From Alloascoidea africana (lineage: Eukaryota > Ascomycota > Alloascoideomycetes > Alloascoideales > Alloascoideaceae), in NCBI GenBank assembly GCA_030581615.1, contig JAKTTT010000012.1, forward strand, positions 310,001 to 374,000: DNA of 64,000 nt, written 5' to 3'. Every line of letters begins with the position of its first letter. Within the stretch, counting starts at the first letter, position 1. The notes beneath the pieces are model-generated. The model was not told the DNA's origin, ran no database searches, and saw nothing but the letters and a program-made list of their open reading frames with translations. The translations under genes were made by a program, and so were the position numbers. Positions 11,143 through 21,619 of the stretch are shown here, piece after piece.

Positions 11143-12810
11143 CTAACCCAAAATACTCAAAAGTTCGTCTTCCATTTCATCAAACAAATGCTTTACTTTA
11201 CCCTCCAAATCAAATTTTAAGCCAAGCTTGGAGCTATCAGAATTGGTCGCAGTAAACCCAGCACCCGACCAAAAGTCAGTGAGATTGCTTCCAGCTCCAT
11301 TGAAAGCCAAAATATTGGGTGTGTCTTCAGGAATATCAGTTAGGGTGTCGGGTGTTCCAAATGCAATCAAATTCTTCTTTAGTTGAGCTGGTGTAACAGC
11401 TGCGGCATTGGCAAACTCGGAGTCTCCCTCAGGCGCCAGAGACAGATAATAGGATAGCAACCCGGCAATATGTGGAGAGGCCATGGAAGTGCCTGATAAG
11501 GAAGCAGTTGCGTACTTGGAGCCAATGTAGGTCGACAAAATGTTGAGACCTGGTGCAAATATGTCAACACATTTGCCATAATTAGAAAAATAAGCACGGG
11601 CATCTCTTAGTTCAGAAGCTCCTACCGTCACAGCATCAGCGGCAGCAGCTGGAGAATAGTTACAAGCATCAGCATTGTCATTACCAGCAGCAACAGCAAA
11701 GTGCAATCCTGCCCTAACAGCAGCATTGACAATAGAGTCCAAGCTTGGTGACTTTCCGCCACCTAGCGACATATTTGCAGTTGAACCTTTAAAGCCTTTC
11801 TTGTTGGCTTTTGACTCGGCAATGTGAGATTGTGCTGCAAATTCAACTCCTTTAATGACATCAGACATTGAGCCTGAACCATTACTTCTGAGTACCTTGA
11901 CAGCAATAACGTTGGCCTTTTTGGCAACGCCATATGAGTCTGAAGCTATTGTCCCAGCACAATGTGTGCCATGTCCATTTCCGTCAGCATCTTCGTCATT
12001 TTCAGGAATTGTTTTCCCCCATTTTGCGCGGCCAGCAAACTCAACATGTTCAACATTAATTCCTGTATCAATAACGTAAGAAGTCACGCCTTCACCACCT
12101 TCATCATCAAAAACATATTTGTTAAACGACCCCAGATTCAAACGGTCACGGTGAGAGATTCGTGCTAGGCCCCATGGAGCGCCGCTTTGTGTTGTGACAT
12201 CAGATTGACGAACAACAGAGTCATGCTCGACCGTGGCAACAAGAGGATGTCTTCTCAGCAAATCTAAGGTTTCCGGCAAGACTGTCGCAGAATAGCCATT
12301 AAAAGAGCCAACACTAAACACATGCTTAACACCCCCAAGACCAGAATCGTCCTGGTTCTTGAGATCCAATCCAGTAATGGCAAAGTAAGAGTTATTTGGA
12401 TCTGTAGATCTTAATTTCTCCACATGCTCATTATTCAGAAGCTGTATCCATTCAATATGGGCAGCGATCATAGCAGGGTCAACGTCCTCTTTAAAAACAA
12501 CAATATAAGAATGTGGGATAACGTTCTCCAACGAATAGAGTGAATTCACAATAGGAGCCGCGAGAGACTCAGGCAAAAGATCACTTTCTCCCAACTTGTC
12601 AGATACTAAATGAATGAGATCGCCAAGCTTATCAAGGAATGGTTTAGTGGCTTTAGGAAGGCCAGCTGCATTGGGGGCGTCACTCTTTATCTGTTGGGCC
12701 TGTACTCCATCTTGGTTCACGATAAGAGCATCGTTATCCAACTTTGGAATAACCAAGGCAGCAACTGTCGAGGCAACAGCAACCGGAATAATCAGCGATT
12801 CGGTTTTCAT
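11143..12810 (-). CDS. PRB1: Vacuolar serine protease cerevisin (proteinase B)
   Basis: A 555-residue subtilisin-family (S8) precursor. Residues 1-22 are hydrophobic (signal sequence). An I9 inhibitor propeptide spans about 100-200 (HSYIVVFKEDV to ATVEHDSVV). The catalytic domain follows, with Asp248 (VIDTG), His280 (GHGTHCAGT), oxyanion Asn377 (AAGND) and Ser442 (GTSMASP) all present. S. cerevisiae Prb1 is somewhat longer; autocatalytic propeptide removal and maturation by proteinase A are known for the family. It degrades proteins in the vacuole during starvation and activates other vacuolar hydrolases. The start is the only upstream ATG giving a signal peptide. It is divergent from the GEP7-like gene across about 200 bases. 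That interval carries a GATAAG motif (minus strand, 12904-12909) compatible with nitrogen-regulated GATA factors. The paralogue Ysp3 is an alternative name, but PRB1 fits best. Confidence 0.93.
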   Translation of the reverse strand: MKTESLIIPVAVASTVAALVIPKLDNDALIVNQDGVQAQQIKSDAPNAAGLPKATKPFLDKLGDLIHLVSDKLGESDLLPESLAAPIVNSLYSLENVIPHSYIVVFKEDVDPAMIAAHIEWIQLLNNEHVEKLRSTDPNNSYFAITGLDLKNQDDSGLGGVKHVFSVGSFNGYSATVLPETLDLLRRHPLVATVEHDSVVRQSDVTTQSGAPWGLARISHRDRLNLGSFNKYVFDDEGGEGVTSYVIDTGINVEHVEFAGRAKWGKTIPENDEDADGNGHGTHCAGTIASDSYGVAKKANVIAVKVLRSNGSGSMSDVIKGVEFAAQSHIAESKANKKGFKGSTANMSLGGGKSPSLDSIVNAAVRAGLHFAVAAGNDNADACNYSPAAAADAVTVGASELRDARAYFSNYGKCVDIFAPGLNILSTYIGSKYATASLSGTSMASPHIAGLLSYYLSLAPEGDSEFANAAAVTPAQLKKNLIAFGTPDTLTDIPEDTPNILAFNGAGSNLTDFWSGAGFTATNSDSSKLGLKFDLEGKVKHLFDEMEDELLSILG

Positions 12811-13006
12811 CTTAGGAAATGTTCAAATATATAGTATCAAGGTGAGAAGGAAGAAGGAAAGGAGTGGTGGAGATCTGGAGAGGGTGGCGGGAGTCCAGAG
12901 CCTCTTATCGTAGGGTTGTGCACAGACGTCGCGGGGACCGGTGCACTTATGCCCGGAAGATCGAGGTGGATGAAGGCAGGTGAAAAAGAGCATTGGACAA
13001 AAATCA
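12811..13006. promoter_or_regulatory. Short divergent promoter PRB1 / GEP7-like
   Basis: 196 bases between two start codons. CTTATC at 12904-12909 is a GATA-factor core on the minus strand, about 95 bases upstream of the PRB1 ATG. GATA control of vacuolar protease genes under nitrogen limitation is known in yeasts; relevance of this single site is inference. Confidence 0.4.
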
Positions 13007-13709
13007 ATGCTTCCGAGGTGTTTGGCAAGGAGGAGCGCGACTCTGTTGGCGAAAAACTATGTTTCGTTGACCAAGAATCGGTCTTTGAGACCTTTTTGTG
13101 TCAGTAGTATGTGCTATGATTTCCAGAGTATACACAAAGTGGAAGTCAGAAAAGCACAGGCCACAAATGAGTCGACCACGCCAGAGTCTTCGATAGAATC
13201 AAAGCCAAAGGAAGCAGGGATGGGGTTTTCAGTGAAAGAGCTCCTAGGGGGAGAAGCTGACGAACCAGAGATATTGTCTAAGGAAACCATATTAGAGTAT
13301 ATTAGAGATATCAAGGCATCTTGGCCAAATCTTGATGCTAGTGCACAGGAACAGATTGTTCAGCAGATCACATCTGACATGAAGGGGGATTGGCGATTTC
13401 TTGATAAAGATATTAAAAGAGCTGGTAAGTATAGCCTTTTGATGAGTTTTCTCAATGACTTGATATTCTAACATGTTTTCAGCCTATTACATATGGTTTG
13501 GCGATTATGGCCCTCGATTATCTGGAGATGGTGACGGTTTAGGAGACGGTAAGAAGAGAAACTACTTCTCATGGCTGATCTTGGGGTTTGCAATAGTCAT
13601 TTCAGCTGTCGGATTTAGTTCAGATTTACGGAAAGAAGAAACAACTGAACCAGTTGATGCAAAAGCCAGTCCATCAACCCTTGAGTCTTCTGACAAGCCA
13701 CCGAAATAA
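13007..13709 (+). CDS. GEP7: GEP7/COX5-family mitochondrial inner-membrane protein, two exons
   Basis: Exons 13007-13424 and 13483-13709 give 214 residues. The intron has donor GTAAGT, branch TTCTAAC (about 13466-13472) and acceptor TTTTCAG. Splicing restores DIKRAAYYIWFGDYGPR, matching the conserved W-x-x-L...YY-x-x-FG-x-x-GPR core of Cox5/COX4 proteins and of Gep7. Residues 1-35 (MLPRCLARRSATLLAK) are Arg-rich without acids, a clear mitochondrial presequence. One transmembrane helix lies at about 168-184. The C-terminal tail after the helix is short and acidic, unlike Cox5, which continues with a conserved NKEWQ-type segment, so Gep7 (respiratory growth, genetic interactor of prohibitins) is more likely than a true COX subunit. 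I chose the ATG at 13007; an upstream frame extension has no ATG. Confidence 0.8.
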
Positions 13710-14229
13710 GAATTTTTATAGTACAGCACAAGAATTGCTCTAAGAGTTCAAGCGACAGTGTAAATAGTATTATCAACATTAGCATTTAACATTTGTATTT
13801 ATTCGCAAGTTTAACAGAACATCCTCTGTTATGGTGTCTACAAACTCTTGAAAACTATGAAGTGAATACTCCTCAACTTCTGAAGTAAATGGCATAGTTT
13901 TTCTAAAAAAATCGCTCTGTATACAGGAGAAAGGGAATTATTTGCTAATTTCCAAAAAAAAAATCTATTTCAGTTCCCGAATAATTGGGGATTGCTTAAT
14001 TAGATGGTGATTATTATTATGAGCACGAAAGAACCAGCATGATATCGTGTCTGAAGAAGGCATAAGAAAAAATGCTGTGAGAACAAATAATAAATTGGCA
14101 TATCGGAAATCATCAAATATAAAGTTACTGGAAAAATCAACATGATGCTGGTAGGGAGGGAAGGCAAGATGGAGATAATCGCTGGTAGAAAGGGAAAGCA
14201 AGTAAACCTTTCGAGTTATCCCATAATTA
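13710..14229. other. Convergent 3' regions
   Basis: About 520 AT-rich bases between the converging GEP7-like and SCS7 genes, with A/T runs (poly-A at about 13954-13963) that could serve polyadenylation. No gene seen. Confidence 0.5.
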
Positions 14230-15369
14230 TTAATTTGCTTTTTCAGCTTCCATGATAGCAAAGTTAGAGCCAAAGACATTATCCCAGAACCTGGTTGTTA
14301 CTCCATATCCCAACTCATAGTCTTTATAGTGATGCTCGAGGTGGTGTTCCTTTAATTCCTTCATGAACTGCGGTAAATTCCTGTGATGGAGGAAATAATG
14401 CGTGCAATCATACCCGATATACCCCAAGAATCCACCTGCAAATATGCCACACGCTAAATGGTATGGAAACAGAAAATGAGCAAGCTTCCAGAAAGGAAAG
14501 GCAAGAACAATCAAAAGAGTTGGGGGCATCACCAGTCTATAACCATCCATTGGTAGATAGTGGTGAACTCCGTGCAGTAAAAAATGTAGAGTAAGCGCAG
14601 CATTGTTATCAGGCAAATAGTTGTCTATATGAAATAGGAAACGATGCAAACAATACTCGATTAAAGTCCATAGAAACAAACCACCAAAAAAACAAGAAGC
14701 CAATGTAAAGATGTTCAGCTTTTGTGCAGCAATTAACCAGATATAAAAGTTAACCGGAAGCCAAAGGGTAGGGATAACCCACCATGGTGTTAAAGAAAGA
14801 GGCTCAAGAAAGTTCCCAAAAAGAGGTGCTGAACCTTTGCCGTAGTGTCTTGGTCTGTGGATTTGGTCAAGATAAAATTCTTTTGTAAAATTGCCACGGA
14901 AAACTTGCATTAGCAAAGGTTTTCCCAAGTCTAAAAACCTATGCTTCTTGAAATCATTTGCATAGTCGGTCCTAATCTCCAATTCTTTTGCTGAGGAAAT
15001 CCCCGTGTTTTGGAAAGGTTTTCTGCGAGAAAGGACAGCTTGTCCCTCCGGCCCATCTTCGAGAGAACTTTCTCCAAGCTTCAATTTCGCTTCTTCGTCA
15101 TCGGTAGCAAGAAGTGCGACAAAATAGTTCTCTTCCATTAGCTCGTAAGCCGACTCGGAATGAATGTGTGAGAGAACATCGGCCATGATATCAGTAATAT
15201 CTTTCCCTGTCCACTCGTCGATTATCTCTCCTCCGCCCGGATGATCTTCTATAAACTCTGTAACATCATAAACTTCTCTATTTTTCAGAGTAACATAGAC
15301 CTTTCCGGAAGACTTGAAGGCTTTCAATTGCTCTCTGGTAATTAGTGGCAAGCTGTGCTGAGATGACAT
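14230..15369 (-). CDS. SCS7: Sphingolipid alpha-hydroxylase (ceramide very-long-chain fatty acid 2-hydroxylase)
   Basis: 379 residues from the ATG at 15369 (S. cerevisiae Scs7 has 384). Residues about 10-85 form a cytochrome b5 domain with HPGG (His43) and the second heme ligand in HSESA (His70). The C-terminal half is a fatty acid hydroxylase membrane domain with the di-iron histidine clusters: HRFLFH, HGVHHYLPMD, HYFLHH and HLEHHYKD. Four hydrophobic stretches surround these. The enzyme hydroxylates the alpha carbon of very-long-chain fatty acids in ceramides in the ER, using electrons passed through its own b5 domain. All expected His clusters are present, so it should be active. Confidence 0.95.
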   Translation of the reverse strand: MSSQHSLPLITREQLKAFKSSGKVYVTLKNREVYDVTEFIEDHPGGGEIIDEWTGKDITDIMADVLSHIHSESAYELMEENYFVALLATDDEEAKLKLGESSLEDGPEGQAVLSRRKPFQNTGISSAKELEIRTDYANDFKKHRFLDLGKPLLMQVFRGNFTKEFYLDQIHRPRHYGKGSAPLFGNFLEPLSLTPWWVIPTLWLPVNFYIWLIAAQKLNIFTLASCFFGGLFLWTLIEYCLHRFLFHIDNYLPDNNAALTLHFLLHGVHHYLPMDGYRLVMPPTLLIVLAFPFWKLAHFLFPYHLACGIFAGGFLGYIGYDCTHYFLHHRNLPQFMKELKEHHLEHHYKDYELGYGVTTRFWDNVFGSNFAIMEAEKAN

Positions 15370-16704
15370 CCTAAATGGTTGGGTATATTGCAATAAATGG
15401 TTTTTGGAAAATAGGACCGGAAAAGGTGGTTTGAAGAAGAATGGATAGAAAAATACAAAATTAGGACTTTTCGCTTAGGCTTCCTGTTTTCTATTTTCCT
15501 TTTTGTTGTCTAAGTCATCGGAAATGGGGCTCGACGAAGCATTTAGTTGCCCATTAGTTTCCCAACAAAACACAGGATCCCTTTACCATTCAGAGTTCAT
15601 AAGATTCTGGTTCAAATAGTTAGACGAATGTAAGTGACCAATTGATAACCTGTATCATCCTTAGAAGGAGATTTGTAGCCTATGCCTTGACCTCCATCTG
15701 CCATATCTCGAAATCTCTCAGCGTGCACCCTCATGCATGGCAAGCTTTATCTAAACGATCGTTTAATTCCAGACGAAATTTACAATCGACGAGAATGCTT
15801 TACTAATAGCTCGAGCAAACATCTGTACACCTATTAGGAGCTACCTTAAACCATATCTTGACCATTATTCTACAATTCTTGCTACAAAAACAAAAAAGGC
15901 ATAAAATTGGTCGAAAGAATAGAAGGATTAGGAATAGTATTGCAACAAATGTTGTATAGGACTTCTTGATTATATCTCTTTTAGTTTTCTTTTGTCTTCT
16001 TTTAGGCTCCATTTTAGGACACTTTATGCGTTATATTCTAAAATATTCGACAGAACCTATAACTGATCTATTGTGAACATTATCCAATGACAGCAAGGGA
16101 TATTTTTATAGTTATCCTGATTATGAACCTATTTGAGTGGAGGAAGAAGTCGCAATGCTAAGATTAAAGATCATAAGTGTCGCACTGAGGATTAGCTCTG
16201 ATGTATAGCATAGAATGATTTAAGAAATAGGAATGTTTATTGCACTGAGAGTCCTCTTATTCAAGAAATAATTGCCTTTTAGTTAAGGCTAATTTGGAGA
16301 TCGCTCAATAAGGAAAGCTGGGGCAACCGATTCGAAATAAAAAGTGAGCCTCAGTTTTCTACCTTCGAGTTTGTAGTTGATCATAAACATTCCATTATGT
16401 AACTTAAAGAAAGAAAAAAACATCCATATTTCATCGAACCAGCGTTCTTGTTATACATATATTGAAATGTAACATCAATTTGTAGAATCAGGTCACTGAC
16501 GAATTATGTAAATTGCAGAATAGAAGATGAGACCCAGGATTGGTTTACTTGCATATTGTTATCCCTAAAAACCGTACTTCACACATTATGTTACACATAG
16601 AAGTGATCACATATACTTAAGTTTAGAAGCAAATAAAAAGATCATTACAAATGCCTCTTGCACAAATGCATATAAATATGTCCAAAATTTTAAAATCAAA
16701 AAGC
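15370..16704. other. Intergenic, SCS7 promoter and unassigned DNA
   Basis: About 1.3 kb. One 69-codon minus ORF (15803-16012, real ATG) encodes a Lys/Arg-rich start followed by one hydrophobic stretch (FVAILFLILLFF). It could be a small membrane protein, but nothing supports expression. Otherwise nothing seen. Confidence 0.4.
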
Positions 16705-16794
16705 GGCTCGATGGTTTAGTGGTATAATTCTCGCTTAGGGTCTTAACCTTAAGAAATTTGCGAGAGGTCCCGGGTTCAATTCCCGGTTGAGCCC
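16705..16794 (+). tRNA. tRNA-Pro(AGG) with an 18-nt intron
   Basis: Acceptor arms GGCTCGA (16705-16711) and TTGAGCC (16787-16793) pair with one G-T; the discriminator is C. The A-box-like TGGTTTAGTGG and B-box GGTTCAATTCC are present. The anticodon stem CTCGC pairs with GCGAG, and the loop reads TTAGGG with anticodon AGG. Between loop positions 37 and 38 an insert (about 16741-16758) is the expected canonical intron position. The T-stem CCGGG/CCCGG is perfect. A T-run at 16798-16802 is a likely Pol III terminator. Removing the insert gives the usual fungal tRNA-Pro. Confidence 0.93.
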
Positions 16795-17546
16795 GTATTT
16801 TTGTTCTCACTTTTCTCTTGGTAAGAGAACATTACATTTCTTTTTTTATCTCTAAAACTGTTAAACTTTGCATGAAGTTGATTCCATTTTTATCTCTAGT
16901 TCCGTTAAGCATAATCTTCATTACTGTCGAATTGCTGAACAGGTGTCATGTTTCTGTAACTGTTGGCATAAATCAAGGTAGTCTTTCATTTCCAAAACTG
17001 AATGGGTCCCAAGCGCTCTTACACTGACACAGTGATAATGGATTGAGTCTCATCAGCAACTACTGGTAAATTTGTAGACTTTGAACTTTACCCAATTGAT
17101 AGAAGAAAATGAGAGAGCAGTCATGAACCATAACAACCAACGTGAGGCTACGAAATGCACCTTTATTGATATCAAATGCCAGATCTTTATCACTACCAGA
17201 TTTAAACTTCCATATGATAAATAGGAATGTGTTGAACTGGACTAAAGCTAAATCGTGTTAATCATTTTCATCCAGTGACTGTAGCTAATCACTCACAATG
17301 TGTAACGAAAAACTTGTATTTTAACTGCCATTAGTGTAAAGAATTTTATTTTAACTATGACACAGTGTAGATAGCATTTACAGTTTCAAACAAACTATTC
17401 GATCATCGAAAAAATGCTTGATAGCTTTTGTGTTTGAAATCCGCCTATGGTGGCTCTGAAAGAGTAATCAACTTAAACCTTACTAGTGTGGATTGTCTGC
17501 CACCACTATAGTGTTCATCTCCATAACAAGTTACTTCCCTTATAGC
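16795..17546. other. Intergenic between tRNA and nucleotidase gene
   Basis: About 750 bases, AT-rich, holding the Pol III terminator and the nucleotidase promoter. Nothing else seen. Confidence 0.5.
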
Positions 17547-19852
17547 ATGAAAACAGCAACAGAGAGCCAAGAGCTTCTAATAACACCATCTCTGAGGCTG
17601 CTCCACTTCAACGATGTATATAATGTTCTCCCAGCGAGCGGCCCAGCGATGGAGGAGAAGGCTGCTCCTTCTGCCAATGACATCCCATCACCAGCGACAA
17701 AGACGCCAGCAGTTTCGGAACAACAGGAGGCTGGCAAGGCCGGGGCCGTGAACAAGTGTAAAGAACCAACTAATCCAGGATTAGAGAGGCCAGTTTTGAC
17801 CTCTTTTCACGAAAGATACCATTCCGAACACCAGTTCGACTTATCGCAAGATGAATACATGAGTCATAGCACACAAAAGACGAGAAAGAGCAGTTACACT
17901 CCAAACAGAGAGAAGCTACTGAAGTTAAGGAACGCCGTGATCAAAGCAGCCATTGTCCAATCAGCTGTGAACCGTCTTCAGGACCTTTCACAAAAACATC
18001 GAAAGCAACTGGCCGAAGATGGCTCGTCCAGCAGAGATTCTACTACAAGCTCTACAAGCGTGGACCCCGAGGAAGGCCAGCCGATTGAAAAGTTAAGTGG
18101 AGGGGCTTCCCGGTTCATATCGCTCGTGAATCACTATAGACATGACTATCCGGAATGCCCACCACTTGTTGTTTGTTTCTCTGGGGATATATTTTCCCCA
18201 TCTCTGGAATCAACCTTCACCCATGGTGAACACATGCTGAAGATCTTGGAGTTTGTTGGGGTTGACGTTGCCGTTTTCGGGAACCACGAATTTGATTTTG
18301 GTGTCAGTCGTCTACTAGAACTAATGAAGGGTTGTAACTTTCCTTGGCTACTGAGCAATGTCACTATCGGAAACGATATCGATGGCAAGTCATTGGCAAA
18401 TGGAGAAAAGTACTTTATTCAGAAGGTTAATGGATACAAGATAGGGTATCTCGGATTAATTGAACAGTAAGTGATAATAATCCGAGGTCATTAATTTGAG
18501 GTTATGACTACTAACGTTTTCAAAATTTTAGAGAATGGCTTGAAACTGTTCCCATTCTACCTCCCAATGTACACTATCATGACTTTGTTGAAGCTGGAAT
18601 AAAATATGCTGGTTATCTACGAAATGATTTGGGATGCGATATGATAGTATGTATGGCACATATGAGAGAGCATCGAGATGTGAAATTAGCCGAGTCAGTT
18701 CCAAAAGGAACTTTCGATCTTATTCTGGGTGGACACGATCATTTTTATTCTCATCTGCATCGAAATGGTGTTGACATTTTGTGTTCAGGAACAGATTTTC
18801 GCAACATGACGTATATAGAGGCATTTCAAAATAGTGAGGCCCTACAACAGGCTAACGGAATAGGGCCATGGACATTTAGTTTTACAAGACGAGATGTGAC
18901 AGAAGAAATTCAGCCTTATGGACCAGCTGAAGAATACATTCAATCATTCACACATAGTCTTCAGCAAACTTTGAATAGAGAGATTGGATATAGCTATGCC
19001 GACCTCGAAACGAGATTTGACAAAGTGAGAGCTGTGGAAACGAATTTTGGAGATTTTGTCTGCGATTTCATCGCACATTATTTCAAAGCAGAGTTTTCGT
19101 TAATCCCAGGAGGTACATTCCGTTCAGATCGTGTATTTGCAGCAGGGCCCCTACAACTGAAAACCTTTGCTCTTTGCTTCCCTTACGAGGATCCGCATGT
19201 CGTTTTGTCTCTTAGTGGCAAGGTTGTGCGAAAATGTCTGGAGAATTCGATTTCTCAACTACCCTCCAAGGATGGACGGTTTGCTCAGATTGGTGGCCAG
19301 CTTCGGTTTACATATAAGGAAGGCGTTCTTGAAACCAACATCCCATCTGAGTTGGTTGAAGTGACAGTTAATGGCAAGCCTCTTGACCCGGAAAAAAGGT
19401 ATACTGTCTTAACCAGGGGCTATACGGCAAAGGGCAAAGATGGTTACAACTGTTTACTCAACACCCCAGAAACTCCAAAGGAAGATGAAATTATAACGCT
19501 AAATCCATTGGCAGATGATACAGGCAATCCTGATTTGGACCATAGGCACGTATCTTTTAGAGATTTGCTCGCCAACTACTTTACTGTTGTATCATTTGCC
19601 ACGGAGCTGTTAAAAGAATTCCGAAATACCAATGAGAAAGATAGGCTTATGGAATATTTAAGTAAAAGTTTTTCAGCAGAGTACAAATTGACCGAGCGAT
19701 CAAGCATCATGGACAGAAGTCTTGCTCGCTGTTCCGAGATGATTCTCGAACAAATTGAAAAGAAGTTGAACGATATTGGGGTGGTTACTGACAAACAAGA
19801 CTTGCTCAGGTTTAATCCAGGACTCGATGGAAGGATCACAAAAGTTAACTAA
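17547..19852 (+). CDS. 5'-nucleotidase/UshA-like calcineurin-type phosphoesterase, two exons
   Basis: Exons 17547-18466 and 18532-19852 (746 residues). The 65-nt intron has GTAAGT, TACTAAC (18509-18515) and TTTTAG; splicing gives GLIEQEWLETVP. The metallophosphatase motifs appear in order: HFNDVYN (residues 20-26), FSGDIFSPS, FGNHEFDFG, LGGHDHFY. The C-terminal nucleotidase domain follows (TNFGDFVCDFIAHYF, PGGTFRSD, CFPYED). Between the first and second motifs sits a roughly 180-residue disordered insert rich in Ala, Pro, Lys and Ser. In UshA the first motif is D-x-H; here the third residue is Tyr (D23-V-Y25). There is no signal peptide, so it is probably cytosolic rather than a secreted nucleotidase. 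The substrate is unknown. The start is the first ATG in frame; the open frame upstream has none. Confidence 0.85.
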
Positions 19853-21619
19853 AGCACGTTTTAGAGTTCCAGAGCAGCTTATGCAAAAAAAAAAATTATG
19901 GAGTATAGAGAGAGCATTTAGATTTTTAATATTTACGTTTCTTGCACTGCCAAAATCTTGAAGGGTGTTTTACGAAGAAACATGGTAACATCTGACCTGT
20001 TCAGTTTTGTTCAGTTTCCAAATGTACTGAAGGTTCAGGCTTCAGGGGGACTAGAATTCGTGGAGAGCAAAAGATAATGGTTTGCTATGGAGCAGTTGAC
20101 TGTTCGATACAGACGGACAGACCTCATTCATTATCCCTTGATTATAAATACTCTTCTGTGACCTAGATCTGGTAACGGGGATACCGAATAATAATAAGGT
20201 GAATTGCTCAAATCTCAGGTCATAAGCTTACTGGATAAGACTGGTCTCTTTAGATTTAGTATGAAACTATAGCTGCTTCTCCTCTTCAGTATATGACCTA
20301 CTTGTGATAAAGTCTTGAGTTGGTCCACTTTTGACAAAATGAGGAGTTCAAGATGGATTCCGAAGTGCAACCATTTGCATGTTTCACAATTTTGTCGTAT
20401 CAGAGGCATAGAAAGCATAGCAAATCTCTGCAACTACAGGGAGTAACTTTTTTTTCTTTTAAAGCAAATGTCTCTTCCCAAATTCTAATGCACCATTTAC
20501 TCATGTAGTCCTGCGGGAACAACCAATATAGAATTGTGTACTGGGGATGGATGGAGCTCTGACAAATAGAAGCGCGATATTGCAAACCAGAGGTTGTGAA
20601 TGCATCACAGGTAGATTTTCCAGTATCATTCTAACATCTAAAGGCCAAAAAAAGATGACTGTTAATTGTATGCATTATTGAGAATGGAAATCATTGATTT
20701 GTGCCTCGGCTTTCTTGTCAGCACTGCTGCAGCTTGTCCAACAACTGTAGCCGAAAAACCGCCAGAAATCCCTGCTGAAATTGGTACTCAAGGCCGACAT
20801 GCCAAACCAATTATTCATAATATCTTTTATATAATCACATCCAAAAAAACAGATTAGATTAAATAGACCAAAACAAGAAGACGTGCGGTGTTAGTAATAG
20901 GGACTGCTCTTCTGTTGATGACGCCACGAAACATTGACAATAAAGCTCATTCACAGGACGCTCAAAAGAAAATCATTGTTGACATAAAAAGCTACCGTTA
21001 CAAGCTTACAGGCACCAAAATGCATAAGAATTCTGGGAAAAACACACAAATGGGCTTCTTGTTCTTTTGACGTAATGCTGGGATTAATTCCGAGACTCCA
21101 AAAGTACCGAAAATGACCAATATACAAACTTAATCTTGAAGTTCAACAACACCCAAGATTGAAGAGATCCCAAACCACTTTGTACCATAAAGGCGGCCTT
21201 TTAACCGACATTCTGATAATAAGAATAATCCTAACAATTACCAGGATACAAACGATGGTCATGAGATAGGTGCGCTAATCTTTGCAATTAAAATACAAGC
21301 AAAAGACTTACCAAATAGTAGACGAGAGCCGAAACCTATGGCATCAAACTGCATTCATAATTTCATAAAATAGTTAATGCTAATCGAAATTATGCTAAAA
21401 ACGAATACAAGAAGAGAATCCAAGGGAACAAAGTGATGTACACTCATCTAGGTACTTTTAAGAGACCAAAAGCGCTCAAGAGCTAATCAAATTTAAGAAG
21501 CAACTCATCCTTAGTACCGCCTTCTATAGATAAATCTTATCGTAAATAGGCCTTTTTTCCCTTTTATAGTCAGTCTTTTTTCTACTCTTTTTTCTAACTT
21601 CGAAGCAACAATATTCGAC
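19853..21619. other. Intergenic, about 1.8 kb, no convincing gene
   Basis: AT-rich. Short open stretches (for example around 20684-20857 plus) lack recognisable domains or splice partners. The right end is the acyl-CoA dehydrogenase promoter, with pyrimidine-rich DNA just upstream of 21620. No RNA gene or repeat recognised. Confidence 0.45.

Noticed and set aside
13007-13709. Cytochrome oxidase subunit COX5 proper
   Set aside because: The core motif matches, but the conserved segment after the membrane helix is missing and the tail is short and acidic, as in Gep7.
16607-16810. Minus-strand ORF over the tRNA
   Set aside because: It is the antisense of the tRNA gene (its RAQPGIEPGTS translation is the usual artefact of an antisense tRNA T-arm).
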